36,780 bases of DNA from Bacteroidales bacterium (GTDB lineage Bacteria > Bacteroidota > Bacteroidia > Bacteroidales > UBA932). Below, piece by piece: positions 15,397 through 24,066 of this stretch. The position numbers and the translations under genes are program-made. The DNA lies in NCBI GenBank assembly GCA_017551215.1, contig JAFZMA010000139.1, positions 1-36,780 of the forward strand, written 5' to 3'. The notes under the pieces are model-generated. The model was not told the origin of the DNA. It made no database searches and worked only from the letters and a program-made list of their open reading frames with translations. The first letter of the stretch is position 1, and each line of letters opens with the position of its first letter.

Positions 15397-16596
15397 ATGC
15401 GTATGGAAAAGATAAAGATGGTGGATCTGCTGGGGCAGCACAATGAGGTGCGGGAGGAGATTGACTCCGCGATTAAGGGAGTTATTGATTCGTCTGCGTT
15501 CATCAAGGGGAAGGCCGTGGAGGAGTTTGAGGCGAATCTGGCCCGGTATCTTGGGGTTAAGCATGTTGTGGGGTGCGGCAATGGAACGGATGCGCTGCAG
15601 ATTGCGCTGATGGCGCTGGGGCTGGAGCCCGGGGACAGAGTGCTGGTGCCGGCATTTACATACGTGGCCACGGCAGAAGTGATTGCGTTGCTGAGGCTTG
15701 TGCCGGTGATGTACGATGTGAATCCGCGGACGTTCAACACGGATGCGCAGGTCTCACTGGAATACATGGATGAGCTTGTGGAAGAAAGGACGCGGGCAAT
15801 TGTTCCCGTGCATCTTTTCGGGCAATGCTCTGAAATGGACGCGGTGATGGAGTTTGCGCACAGGCATAACCTGAAAGTGGTGGAAGATTGCGCCCAGGCA
15901 CTGGGTTCCAGGTGCACCGTACGGGATGTGGAAATCAAGGCGGGGTGCATCGGGGACATTGGTTGCACCTCCTTCTTCCCGACAAAGAACCTTGGCTGCA
16001 TGGGAGACGGTGGGGCGCTCATGACAAACGACGATTCCCTTGCGGAAAGAATCCGCATGATTGCAAACCACGGGCAGAAAAAGAAGTACTGTCACCAGAT
16101 AATCGGCTGCAACTCCCGTCTGGACACAATACAGGCGGCGGTGCTGAATGTCAAACTGAAACACCTGGACGAATATATCGCATCGCGGAGGAAAGCGGCG
16201 GCCACCTACACCAGGCTGCTGAGGGCTTTTGACCCGCTGGAAAAACACATCTATACACCGCTGGAATCTCCGTTCACCACGCACACTTACCACCAGTATA
16301 CCATTGTGGTTAAGGACGATATCCGGCATCCGGAGGGCAATACCAGAGATGCGCTGAAGGAGTTTCTGGCGCAGAGGGGAGTGCCAAGCATGATTTACTA
16401 CCCGCTGCCACTTTCCGCGCAGGAGGCGTTCCGGGGCATTGCGCTAAGGAGAGAGGATTTCAGCGCGCAGACGCAGGATTCCTTACACAATTCAGAATTC
16501 CTGGCAGAACATGTGCTCAGCCTCCCAATGCACACTTGCCTGGGAGAGGATCAGATTGAATACATCGCTGAGGCAATAAAAGATTTCTACGCCTAA
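15397..16596 (+). CDS. DegT/DnrJ/EryC1/StrS-family sugar aminotransferase
   Basis: PLP-dependent aminotransferase that places an amino group on a keto sugar nucleotide for surface polysaccharide synthesis. Of 399 residues, the opening MEKIKMVDLLGQHNEV is the family start; the upstream ATG used here adds two residues and the start could be 15403. Key segments: GNGTDALQIALMALGL (phosphate contact), GDRVLVPAFTYVATAEVI, VVEDCAQALGS (the Asp that contacts the pyridine ring), and SFFPTKNLGCMGDGG, where Lys197 forms the Schiff base. It resembles WbpE/WlbC-type UDP-3-keto-GlcNAcA aminotransferases, but the sugar cannot be fixed from sequence. It converges on the CpsB-type gene with only 8 bases between the two stops. 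Neighbours with polysaccharide roles support the assignment. The CTCAGCGAT motif at 16564-16572 encodes Ile-Ala-Glu near the C-terminus. Confidence 0.9.
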   Translation: MRMEKIKMVDLLGQHNEVREEIDSAIKGVIDSSAFIKGKAVEEFEANLARYLGVKHVVGCGNGTDALQIALMALGLEPGDRVLVPAFTYVATAEVIALLRLVPVMYDVNPRTFNTDAQVSLEYMDELVEERTRAIVPVHLFGQCSEMDAVMEFAHRHNLKVVEDCAQALGSRCTVRDVEIKAGCIGDIGCTSFFPTKNLGCMGDGGALMTNDDSLAERIRMIANHGQKKKYCHQIIGCNSRLDTIQAAVLNVKLKHLDEYIASRRKAAATYTRLLRAFDPLEKHIYTPLESPFTTHTYHQYTIVVKDDIRHPEGNTRDALKEFLAQRGVPSMIYYPLPLSAQEAFRGIALRREDFSAQTQDSLHNSEFLAEHVLSLPMHTCLGEDQIEYIAEAIKDFYA

Positions 16597-16604
16597 TAGA
16601 GGCG

Positions 16605-17462
16605 TCAGATGGTGCAGTTGTTCTGGAAGAGCTTGAGCAGCTTGTCTGTGCGCCTGGAGTTCAGCTTAAGGTTAGGCATCAGGCGGTAGAACGTGTTCAG
16701 GCGGTGGTAGTCGCTGCCGGTAAAGTCGTACATGCCGGAATCCAGAAGATCGTTGGCGCGCTCGTAAACATCGTCTCCGTAATATCCCATCAGGCTTGCA
16801 AAGTTGAGCTGGAACTCGTAGCCCTTGGACTTGAGATTCCTGTAATCGTCCTTGGTCATGTAACGGTATCTTTCCGGATGGGCTATGATAGGCTTGTAGC
16901 CGTTGACTTCCAGATTGTAGAGAATCTCGTCCATTTCCTCCGGCGGGGCAAAGTAGGACGTTTCCACGAGAACATGATATCCGTCTGAATATGTGAGAAG
17001 ATCCTTTGCGTGAACCTTTGCCAGAAACTCCTTGTTCATCATGTACTCGGCGGCCAGACATATCTCCACGCTTCCGGTGTAATACTTTTTGTACTCCTCA
17101 AACCGTTCCTTGAGATGGGCATTGCAATAGCCGCCTAAAGGTTCCGCCGCATACTGGCTTTTACGGGCAGACTCCCTGTATAATCTGGACGGGCTTTCAG
17201 GCGGCGGAGCGTCCTTGTAATGAACGCGGCGATGGGCGGAAGAACCGGTCTCCTCCTCACCCACAGCACCTTCCACTCCCATGCTATGCGGCGTAAAGTA
17301 AACCCTTTTCATTCCGGCCTGCGCATACTGGTTCATAAGCTCGTAACTGTCTGTCAGGCTGTCGAAACCATCATCCACGCCCACGAGCAGATGGCAATGT
17401 ATATCCGTAGCGCCTTCCAGAAATTTCAGGCCCTTGACTTTCTTATTTCCGAATAAAAACAT
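16605..17462 (-). CDS. CpsB/YwqE-type PHP-fold tyrosine-protein phosphatase
   Basis: Metal-dependent phosphatase of the PHP fold that removes phosphate from the tyrosine kinase steering capsule or exopolysaccharide synthesis. The metal ligands are visible: DIHCHLL (His22, His24), GVDDG, FTPH (His59), AAEY, IAHPERY (His196) and GSDYHR (Asp251, His253). The protein has 285 residues, longer than the usual 240-250, because residues about 61-113 form an extra segment rich in Ser, Pro, Arg and Gly between the FTPH motif and the LKERFEEYKKYY helix. Normally that loop is short. No kinase partner (Wzc/CpsD) is in the window. The gene has its own -7 box (17484-17491) and is next to a UDP-glucose dehydrogenase gene, consistent with polysaccharide control. 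Confidence 0.88.
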   Translation of the reverse strand: MFLFGNKKVKGLKFLEGATDIHCHLLVGVDDGFDSLTDSYELMNQYAQAGMKRVYFTPHSMGVEGAVGEEETGSSAHRRVHYKDAPPPESPSRLYRESARKSQYAAEPLGGYCNAHLKERFEEYKKYYTGSVEICLAAEYMMNKEFLAKVHAKDLLTYSDGYHVLVETSYFAPPEEMDEILYNLEVNGYKPIIAHPERYRYMTKDDYRNLKSKGYEFQLNFASLMGYYGDDVYERANDLLDSGMYDFTGSDYHRLNTFYRLMPNLKLNSRRTDKLLKLFQNNCTI

Positions 17463-17483
17463 GTCCTCTTAAAATCTTATTCT

Positions 17484-17491
17484 CAAAAATA
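17484..17491 (-). promoter_or_regulatory. -7 box for the CpsB-type phosphatase gene
   Basis: TATTTTTG on the minus strand matches TAnnTTTG, 21 bases before the start codon. GTTG, one base off the -33 TTTG, lies 20 bases upstream of it. Confidence 0.5.
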
Positions 17492-17565
17492 GCGATTTTT
17501 TACTTTGCGTGCAACGAATCGGAAACATGCTGCATCTTTAAGGTGTAGGTTTAGGTTTTAGTATT

Positions 17566-17599
17566 AAAAAAGTCACCCTCTCCGGAGAGTGGCTTTTTT
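17566..17599. terminator. Terminator after the UDP-glucose dehydrogenase gene
   Basis: AAAAAAGTCACCCTCTCC and GGAGAGTGGCTTTTTT form a hairpin with one small bulge and A/T runs at both ends; it follows the ugd stop (17632) in the minus direction and could work both ways. Confidence 0.8.
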
Positions 17600-17631
17600 G
17601 TATACTCGGCGATGCGGTCCGGCTTGGCAAC

Positions 17632-18945
17632 CTACCGCCCGATACTGTAGTACTCAAAGCCCAGGGACTGGATCTCCGCAGGAGTGTAGATGTCTCTGCC
17701 ATCCACAATCACAGAACCCTTCATTGCCTTGCGGATTCTGTCCCAAGACGGAACGCGGAACTCTTTCCATTCCGTTACAAGCGCCACGGCATCTGCATCC
17801 TGAACGCAGTCGTAAATATCCTTTGCGTATTCCACGCGGTCTTTGAGATAACGGTTGCGGCACTCGTCCATGGCTATCGGGTCATAAACCCGCACTTTGG
17901 CGCCAGCCTCCAACAGAAGCTCTGCGGTAACCACGGACGGAGCCTCTCTCATGTCGTCCGTTTCCGGCTTGAAGGAGAGTCCCCAGATGGCAACGGTCTT
18001 GCCCTTAAGGTTGCCGAGCGCCTTCTTCAACTTCTCGAACACAACCTTTTTCTGCTCCTGGTTAACCTCTTCCACCGCACTGATTATCTTCATGTTGTAG
18101 CCATTGTCCTTTCCTGTGCGTATGAGAGCCTTAACATCTTTAGGAAAGCAGCTTCCGCCGTAGCCGCAACCCGGATAAAGGAACTTGTTCCCTATTCTGG
18201 AATCTGCGGCCATTCCCTCCCTCACCTTCTGAACGTCCGCGCCCGTAATCTCGCACAGGCGGGCAATCTCGTTCATGAAACTGATTCTCGTAGCCAACAT
18301 GGAATTGGAAGCGTACTTGGTCATCTCCGCGCTCATTATATCCATGAAGATGATTCTGTACTTGGACATCTGGAACGGCTTGTAAATCTTCTCCATTATA
18401 TGGCGGGCCTTCTCAGAGGAAACGCCAACCACAACCCTGTCCGGAGACATAAAGTCCTTGATGGCAGCACCTTCCTTAAGGAACTCCGGATTGGAAGCCA
18501 CGTCGAACTCCACCTTGCGGCCCCTTCTCTCCAGCTCCTCCTCCACTCTCTGGCGAACCTTCTGGCTGGTCCCCACCGGAACGGTACTCTTGATGACAAG
18601 CAGGGTGTACTTCCTGATATTGCGGCCGAACTCGGAAGCCACATCCAGGACATAGCTCAGGTCTGCGCTTCCGTCTTCTCCAGGAGGAGTTCCAACGGCC
18701 ACGAACACCACGTTCAGGCTATCCAGAACCTCCGCCAGGCTTGTAGCGAAACGCAGTCTCCCCTTCTTGGAATTCCGCGCCACAATATCCTGAAGCCCAG
18801 GCTCGTAGATAGGAATCTGCCCGTTCTGCAACTTCTCAATCTTATCCTTGTCTATGTCTATGCAGGTTACGTTCATACCCATCTCAGAAAAACAGGCGCC
18901 CGTAACCAGCCCCACATAACCCGTACCTACAATTCCAACATTCAT
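17632..18945 (-). CDS. ugd: UDP-glucose 6-dehydrogenase
   Basis: Converts UDP-glucose to UDP-glucuronate with two NAD+, feeding capsule or other acidic polysaccharides. The 437-residue length is normal. The N-terminal Rossmann motif is GIVGTGYVGL (about residues 4-13), then VGTPPGEDG (85-92) and STVPVGT (120-126). The catalytic loop YPGCGYGGSCFPKD holds the nucleophile Cys266, followed by KALIRTG; the C-terminal nucleotide domain starts near KTVAIWGLSFKPETDDMREAPS. It lies 45 bases after sufD in the same direction, with a CTCAGCGAT motif (18968-18976) in the gap; whether it is read from the suf promoter is uncertain because no terminator or clear -7 box is seen between. A terminator follows it at 17566-17599. 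Confidence 0.96.
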   Translation of the reverse strand: MNVGIVGTGYVGLVTGACFSEMGMNVTCIDIDKDKIEKLQNGQIPIYEPGLQDIVARNSKKGRLRFATSLAEVLDSLNVVFVAVGTPPGEDGSADLSYVLDVASEFGRNIRKYTLLVIKSTVPVGTSQKVRQRVEEELERRGRKVEFDVASNPEFLKEGAAIKDFMSPDRVVVGVSSEKARHIMEKIYKPFQMSKYRIIFMDIMSAEMTKYASNSMLATRISFMNEIARLCEITGADVQKVREGMAADSRIGNKFLYPGCGYGGSCFPKDVKALIRTGKDNGYNMKIISAVEEVNQEQKKVVFEKLKKALGNLKGKTVAIWGLSFKPETDDMREAPSVVTAELLLEAGAKVRVYDPIAMDECRNRYLKDRVEYAKDIYDCVQDADAVALVTEWKEFRVPSWDRIRKAMKGSVIVDGRDIYTPAEIQSLGFEYYSIGR

Positions 18946-18967
18946 CTTGTATCTTTTTTACATTTTT

Positions 18968-18976
18968 CTCAGCGAT
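18968..18976 (+). repeat. Intergenic CTCAGCGAT motif
   Basis: Exact copy in the 45-base gap between sufD and ugd. No inverted partner lies beside it, so it is not part of a terminator stem. Confidence 0.6.
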
Positions 18977-18990
18977 AACTTCCCGTTGCA

Positions 18991-20064
18991 TCAGCAGCAA
19001 CCCTTGGAGCATCCCGCGCAAAGCGTATCCTCTCCCCTCAGGCGCTTTTCCACCAGACATGCAAGCCTCTCCCTCAGCTGCGGATGGGAAACTTTCTCCA
19101 GAACAGCCCCCGCAAACGCCTGCTGCTGAAGGATTCTGGCCTCTTTCTCGCTAATGCCGCGGCTCCGCATGTAGAACAGCTCCGCATCTCCCACGCTTCC
19201 GGCCGTACTGCCGTGCGAACACTTCACATCGTCTGCATAAATCACCAGATGAGGATCGCTGGAGGCCCTTGCGGAATCTGCAATCAGAAGATTGTTGTTT
19301 GCCTGGTAAGCCTCCGTCTTCTGCGCCGCCGGGCTCACCACAACCTCTCCCGTAAACCTGGATCTGGAATTGTCGTCCAGAATCCCCTTGAACAGCTGAC
19401 GGCTCACGCTCTCCTGCGCATTGTGAACCAGCACCACATCAGTATCTACAATCTGCTGCCCGTCTGCAAGATACAGCCCGTTCAGATTGCAGACCGCTTT
19501 CTTTCCGGCAATCAGGGAATGTATCCTGTTAGACACGTTACCCGCATGTATTGTCACAATATTCAGGCTCAGCGATGCCTCCTCTTCCAGCCTTATCCTG
19601 TAATCCGAACTGTGCCGGGAAAGGGAATTCTCGTTCTGCATCACCACAAGGTCCAGAGAAGCTCCGCGATTCACGTGAATCTCTATCTGCTCCTTTGTGG
19701 AGAAACGCTCCTGCCCAACCGTGTGGCAGCAAAGCAAAACGCTGTACTTTCCGCCCTCAGGACAATCCACCGCAGTCCTTGCATTAAGCGCTGCTGGAGA
19801 AACCCTTACAGTAATCACCTGCGTTATCTCTCCCTCCCGTGGAGATATGACGGCCGCCTTGGAATTGAAGGCCTCCCCCGGAGAATATGAAATGTTCTGA
19901 ACCCTTGTGTCAATATCAAAATTTACGGAACAGTCCAGCGGCTCAACTTCGCGGAAAGGCAGGCCTTCAGGCACGCCATCCCACACGAAGAATTTCCGGG
20001 CACCCGGAAGTTCCACGCTACAGTCGAACAACTGCTTCTTAGGTATGTACCTGAAATCCGCCAT
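18991..20064 (-). CDS. sufD: Fe-S cluster assembly protein SufD
   Basis: Partner of SufB and SufC in the SufBCD scaffold that builds iron-sulfur clusters. The conserved core is evident: the beta-helix region and HLVIYADDVKCSHGSTAGSVGDAELFYMRSRGISEKEARILQQQAF, which contains the Cys and His region used by SufD. The protein has 357 residues, roughly 80-90 shorter than the SufD I recall from Bacteroides, because the N-terminal helical domain seems to be missing; it begins MADFRYIPKKQLFDCSVELPGARKFFVWDG. The C-terminus ends in a Cys-rich tail (LCAGCSKGCC), which resembles the Cys tail of other Bacteroidota SufD proteins. It starts 2 bases after the sufC stop. CTCAGCGAT is at 19568-19576 in antisense. 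Confidence 0.9.
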   Translation of the reverse strand: MADFRYIPKKQLFDCSVELPGARKFFVWDGVPEGLPFREVEPLDCSVNFDIDTRVQNISYSPGEAFNSKAAVISPREGEITQVITVRVSPAALNARTAVDCPEGGKYSVLLCCHTVGQERFSTKEQIEIHVNRGASLDLVVMQNENSLSRHSSDYRIRLEEEASLSLNIVTIHAGNVSNRIHSLIAGKKAVCNLNGLYLADGQQIVDTDVVLVHNAQESVSRQLFKGILDDNSRSRFTGEVVVSPAAQKTEAYQANNNLLIADSARASSDPHLVIYADDVKCSHGSTAGSVGDAELFYMRSRGISEKEARILQQQAFAGAVLEKVSHPQLRERLACLVEKRLRGEDTLCAGCSKGCC

Positions 20065-20066
20065 CC

Positions 20067-20816
20067 TTATTTCTCAAATTCCTCGTAGCCGTGCGCCTCA
20101 ACCTCAGCCGCCAGTTCCTTGCCAGCGGTCTTGACAATCCGTCCCTTGTAGAGAACATGTACCACATCCGGAACTATATAATCCAGAAGTCTCTGGTAAT
20201 GAGTAATCACCACAAACGCATTCTCCGCTGTCTTGAGGCGGTTAACGCCATTTGCCACTATGCGCAGGGCATCCACATCCAGACCGCTGTCCGTCTCGTC
20301 CAGAATGGCGAGCCTTGGAGAAAGCATGGCCATCTGGAATATCTCGTTGCGCTTCTTCTCTCCGCCGGAAAATCCCACGTTCACGCCCCTGGAAGAGAAA
20401 GACGGATCCATCTCCACGTACGCCATCTTCTCCCTCATCATCTTCAGGTATTCTGCGGCGCTCAGCGGCGGAAGACCCTTCTGCTTCCTATGCTCGTTCA
20501 CAGCGGTCTTCATAAAGTTCACATTTGTAACTCCCGGAATCTCAACCGGATACTGGAATCCCAGAAAGATACCCGCCCAGCTTCTCTCCTCCGGACTCAT
20601 CTTCAGAAGATCCTTGCCCATGTAGGTAATGGTGCCCTGGGTAACCGTATAGCTGGCATTGCCGGCCAGAACCGCACTCAGCGTACTCTTGCCGCTGCCG
20701 TTGCGCCCCATAATGGCGTGAACCTCACCCGGCTTTATGGTCAGGTCCAGACCCTTGAGGATTTCCTTGTCCCCGATGCGGGCATGCAGATTCTTTATTT
20801 CAAGAAGATTTTCCAT
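20067..20816 (-). CDS. sufC: Fe-S assembly ATPase SufC
   Basis: ABC-type ATPase of the SufBCD complex; it has no membrane partner and powers cluster assembly. The 249-residue length is normal. Walker A is GRNGSGKST (about 37-45), the Q-loop is in FLGFQYPVEIPGV, the signature is FSGGEKKR, Walker B is LAILDETDSGLD, and the switch His is in VITHYQRLL. The FSGGEKKRNEI form and the ETDSGLD variant are characteristic of SufC rather than of transporter ATPases. It follows pnuC by 11 bases and precedes sufD by 2, so the cluster is one operon. Confidence 0.96.
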   Translation of the reverse strand: MENLLEIKNLHARIGDKEILKGLDLTIKPGEVHAIMGRNGSGKSTLSAVLAGNASYTVTQGTITYMGKDLLKMSPEERSWAGIFLGFQYPVEIPGVTNVNFMKTAVNEHRKQKGLPPLSAAEYLKMMREKMAYVEMDPSFSSRGVNVGFSGGEKKRNEIFQMAMLSPRLAILDETDSGLDVDALRIVANGVNRLKTAENAFVVITHYQRLLDYIVPDVVHVLYKGRIVKTAGKELAAEVEAHGYEEFEK

Positions 20817-20827
20817 CCGCAGTAATT

Positions 20828-21568
20828 TTATTTGTTCTCCAGTTTCCGCCTTTCCTCAATCTGTTTCCTGAGATCCAGATAACGCTGCTTGCGGTACATC
20901 TTGAGCCATGCAAAGAAACCTCCGATAGCAAGAATTATGTATGCCGCGTAGACCAGAGTCATCAGCCTCAGTCCCAGACGATAGCAAAGTATTATGTTGC
21001 AGCAGTTGGCCACCATCCAGCAAAGCCAGCAGTCCAGTTTCTTCTGCGCGGACAGATACTGCGCCATGAGCACCGTTCCCAGAATGAACGCATCAAAGTA
21101 AGGAATCCTTGCCGGTGCCGGGAACAGAGACGGGAACCACATATCCACCCTGGACAGAACATAACCCCAAACGAACATGAACATAAGCACGATTGATGCA
21201 ACCACAGCCCGCTGTCCGTTGTTGAACATGGTAACCTTCAGGCGAGACTTGCTGTCTTTCTCATCCTCCCTCGGATGAGTCCATCTGTAGTGTCCGAAGA
21301 AATTGATTGCCAGGGAAATCGGCTGCAGGAACATGCTGGAATAAGCCCTGGTCTGATAGAACAGCAGAAACAGCACAACATTGTAAATATATCCTATCCA
21401 GAAGTTTGCCACCTTGCCCCTGACCGCAAGGAACACGCACAAAAGTCCGCACACTGTACTGGTCACTTCCAGAGAACTGACCTTCTGGCCAAACAACTCG
21501 AACAGCACATTGTCTATGCTGAACCAGTTTATGAACATCTGTATATACTCTTCAATCATAATCATCAT
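20828..21568 (-). CDS. pnuC: Nicotinamide riboside transporter PnuC
   Basis: A 246-residue inner-membrane protein with about seven hydrophobic segments. Family marks are [34 protein letters not shown], and [20 protein letters not shown], the last being the substrate-binding signature of PnuC, which carries nicotinamide riboside for NAD synthesis. Close relatives (PnuT, PnuX) move thiamine or riboflavin, so the vitamin is not certain. Its ATG overlaps the sufB stop (ATGA), which suggests translational coupling, and it lies 11 bases before sufC. No cofactor riboswitch is obvious upstream of the operon. Its position between sufB and sufC is unusual. The start could also be Met2 (21565) or Met4 (21559). 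Confidence 0.88.
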   Translation of the reverse strand: MMIMIEEYIQMFINWFSIDNVLFELFGQKVSSLEVTSTVCGLLCVFLAVRGKVANFWIGYIYNVVLFLLFYQTRAYSSMFLQPISLAINFFGHYRWTHPREDEKDSKSRLKVTMFNNGQRAVVASIVLMFMFVWGYVLSRVDMWFPSLFPAPARIPYFDAFILGTVLMAQYLSAQKKLDCWLCWMVANCCNIILCYRLGLRLMTLVYAAYIILAIGGFFAWLKMYRKQRYLDLRKQIEERRKLENK

Positions 21569-22998
21569 CCTATGCTGCCCTCAAGTGAAACCTGCAGAAG
21601 CTTCTGCGCCTCCACGGCAAACTCCATAGGCAGCTTGTTAAGCACATCCCTGGCATATCCGTTAACTATCAGCCCCACCGCATCTTCCTGGGTGATACCC
21701 CTTTGCAGGCAATAGAACAACTGGTCTTCCCCAATTTTGGAAGTAGTGGCTTCATGTTCAACGATAGCAGTAGGATTTGCACTCTCTATATGCGGGAAAG
21801 TATGCGCTCCGCAACGCGACCCCAGCAGAAGGCTATCGCACTGAGAATGGTTTCTGGCACCGGTAGCTCCCGGCCGAATCTTAACCATTCCGCGATAGCT
21901 ATTCTCGCTGCAACCGGCTGATATACCCTTGCTTACAATGCGGCTGCGCGTATTCTTTCCAATATGTATCATCTTGGTTCCCGTATCCGCCTGCTGGTAA
22001 TTGTTGGTTACGGCAACGCTGTAAAATTCGCTCACGGAATTCTCTCCCTTGAGTATGGTGCTCGGGTATTTCCAGGTAATCGCGGAGCCTGTCTCCACCT
22101 GAGCCCAGAAGAGGCGGGAGTTGGAGCCCTCGCACAACCCTCTCTTTGTCACCAGGTTGTAAATGCCGCCCTCTCCCTTCTTGTTGCCCGGATACCAGTT
22201 CTGCACGGTGGAATACTTCACCTCCGCATCCTGCTTTACCACAATCTCCACAACCGCTGCGTGCAGCTGGCTCTCGTCTCTCTGTGGAGCGGTGCAGCCC
22301 TCCAGATAACTCACGTAACTACCTTCATCGGCCACAATTAAAGTTCTCTCGAACTGGCCGGTGCCAAGGGCGTTGATGCGGAAATAGCTGGACAGCTCCA
22401 TCGGGCAGCGCGTGTTCTTGGGGATGTAGCAGAAACTTCCGTCCGAGAAAACGGCGGAGTTCAGGGCGGAGAAATAGTTGTCTCCCACAGGCACCACGCT
22501 TGCCAGATATTTGCGCACCAAATCCGGGTAATCCCTCACGGCCTCAGAGAAAGAGCAGAAGATTATGCCCTTCTCCGCCAAGGTCTCCCGGAACGTGGTC
22601 TTTACTGATACAGAGTCAAATACGGCATCCACAGCCACGCCTCCCAGAACATTTCTCTCCTTAAGCGGAATGCCAAGTTTCTCGAACGTGGCCTCCAGCT
22701 CAGGATCCAGCTTGTCTGCTGTCTTCTTCTTTGGAGCGGCAAAATAGATTATGTCCTGGTAGTTGATTTCCGGAAGTTTCAGATGCCCCCAGGAAGGGGT
22801 TTCCATGGTCTGCCATTTGCGGAAGGCCTTCAGGCGGAACTCCAGCATCCACTCCGGCTCTCCCTTTCTCTCGGAAATGTGGCGGATTATATCCTCGTTA
22901 AGGCCCTTGGGAGCAAACTCCTGTTCCACATCGGTGACGAACCCCTCCTTGTATTCAGAAGAGGCCATTGTCTGCAATATGTCCTTTTGGCTGCCCAT
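21565..22998 (-). CDS. sufB: Fe-S cluster assembly protein SufB
   Basis: Core scaffold of the SufBCD complex, on which the Fe-S cluster is assembled. The 477 residues carry the SufB hallmarks [36 protein letters not shown] segment, [23 protein letters not shown] and [23 protein letters not shown]. The annotated start at 22998 is followed by a second Met at 22968 ([16 protein letters not shown]). The -7 box (23006-23013) leaves almost no leader before 22998, so either the transcript is leaderless or 22968 is the true start; family alignment does not decide. The operon order is sufB-pnuC-sufC-sufD on the minus strand, without SufE, SufS or SufA in this window. No CTCAGCGAT motif was seen in it. 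Confidence 0.95.
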   Translation of the reverse strand: MGSQKDILQTMASSEYKEGFVTDVEQEFAPKGLNEDIIRHISERKGEPEWMLEFRLKAFRKWQTMETPSWGHLKLPEINYQDIIYFAAPKKKTADKLDPELEATFEKLGIPLKERNVLGGVAVDAVFDSVSVKTTFRETLAEKGIIFCSFSEAVRDYPDLVRKYLASVVPVGDNYFSALNSAVFSDGSFCYIPKNTRCPMELSSYFRINALGTGQFERTLIVADEGSYVSYLEGCTAPQRDESQLHAAVVEIVVKQDAEVKYSTVQNWYPGNKKGEGGIYNLVTKRGLCEGSNSRLFWAQVETGSAITWKYPSTILKGENSVSEFYSVAVTNNYQQADTGTKMIHIGKNTRSRIVSKGISAGCSENSYRGMVKIRPGATGARNHSQCDSLLLGSRCGAHTFPHIESANPTAIVEHEATTSKIGEDQLFYCLQRGITQEDAVGLIVNGYARDVLNKLPMEFAVEAQKLLQVSLEGSIG

Positions 22999-23005
22999 AG
23001 GGCCA

Positions 23006-23013
23006 CAAAGGTA
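23006..23013 (-). promoter_or_regulatory. -7 box for the suf operon
   Basis: TACCTTTG on the minus strand is a perfect TAnnTTTG, just 7 bases before the 22998 ATG. Transcription would start at or next to that codon. Confidence 0.6.
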
Positions 23014-23043
23014 GTGATTTTATTGTTTTATCCCGATTTGCAC

Positions 23044-23051
23044 TAACTTTG
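23044..23051 (+). promoter_or_regulatory. -7 box for the ThiL-like gene
   Basis: TAACTTTG on the plus strand, 8 bases before the only plausible start codon, so the mRNA is predicted to have little or no leader. It faces away from the suf box 30 bases away. Confidence 0.55.
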
Positions 23052-23059
23052 TTCCGATT

Positions 23060-24058
23060 ATGGCTAAGAAAAAGGAAATCACCCGCACGGAAATCAAGGA
23101 GCTGGGCAGAATCAAGACTCTGGACAGGCTCTTTGAAAAAAGCAGCTTCAGGAATTCCGAGACTGCGTTTCTGCCGGCTAAAAAAGGCAGCAAAGGAATT
23201 GTCACAACCAACAAGCTCATGCTGGAAGGCGTGGACTTCGACCTCACCTACACTCCCGTCAAGTATCTGGGATACAAGGCGGCCGTGCATGCAATGGGCT
23301 ACATATACGCCCAGTGCGCCAAGCCTTGCGCCCTGAATTTCTCCATCGGGGTTTCCTCCAAATTCAGCTATGAGCACATAGACTGGCTCTGGGCAGGCAT
23401 ACAGGCCGCCGCCAAGCTCCATTCTGTAGAAACAGTAACGCTGGACCTGGTTCCGAGCATGAGCGGACTCATGATAAGCTGCGCGGCAAGCGGACAGCTC
23501 ATGGGCGGGGAACAGGGCGCGGAAATTGCCCCCAACTCTCTCATCTGCATAAGTGGAAACCTGGGCAGCGCCTGCATGGGATTCTACGTTCTGGAAAGGG
23601 AAAAGGCAGCATTCACCGGCAGCCAGCCTCAGCTGGAAAAATACAAATACCCTCTGGGCCAGTATCTCACACCGGACATAGAGCCCTCTATCCTAGACAG
23701 TTTCAAGGATGCCGGAATCTGGCCAACCGCAGGATATTTTCTGACCAGGGGGCTCGGCGATGCAGTCCGCCAGATGGCCAAAGACCATAGCTGCGGAGCC
23801 AACATCTTCCTGGACAAGATCCCTGTTGCACCGGAAGCCCGCATGATATCAGAGGAGATTGGAATAGACATGGCCACCGCCATAATCAACGGCGGAGACG
23901 ACTACCGCCTGATGTATGTTTTCCCTCTGGACAAGCACGATGTTATCCGCAAGGAACTTCCGTTCCTGGAGGTGATAGGTCACACCTCAAAAGAAGGTTG
24001 CCACCTGGTTTCTCCAGACGGCAACTATCTCCAAATCAAAGCCCAGGGCTGGGAGTAA
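23060..24058 (+). CDS. ThiL-like (AIR synthase fold) protein, probably not a thiamine-phosphate kinase
   Basis: 332 residues resembling ThiL of Bacteroidota. The match is clearest in MLEGVDFDLTYTPVKYLGYKAAV, SLICISGNLGSACMGFYVLEREK and IINGGDDYRLMYVFPL. ThiL transfers phosphate from ATP to thiamine monophosphate. Here, however, the metal-binding motifs of the family are gone: the early GDDAA is replaced by a segment around SETAFLPAKKG, the SDxxAM loop is GYIYAQ, the GGDT motif is TLDL, and the late DxSDGL is LTRGLGDAV. Only NGGDDY survives. It is thus either an inactive relative or an enzyme of a different reaction; I cannot say which. It converges on dnaE with 27 bases between, and its -7 box directly precedes the start codon. 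Fold assignment firm, function open. Confidence 0.72.
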   Translation: MAKKKEITRTEIKELGRIKTLDRLFEKSSFRNSETAFLPAKKGSKGIVTTNKLMLEGVDFDLTYTPVKYLGYKAAVHAMGYIYAQCAKPCALNFSIGVSSKFSYEHIDWLWAGIQAAAKLHSVETVTLDLVPSMSGLMISCAASGQLMGGEQGAEIAPNSLICISGNLGSACMGFYVLEREKAAFTGSQPQLEKYKYPLGQYLTPDIEPSILDSFKDAGIWPTAGYFLTRGLGDAVRQMAKDHSCGANIFLDKIPVAPEARMISEEIGIDMATAIINGGDDYRLMYVFPLDKHDVIRKELPFLEVIGHTSKEGCHLVSPDGNYLQIKAQGWE

Positions 24059-24066
24059 GATTTTAC

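Noticed and set aside
15403..18945. A complete capsule gene cluster
   Set aside because: Only three polysaccharide-related genes are present, in different orientations and with separate signals; no glycosyltransferase, flippase or polymerase is in the window.
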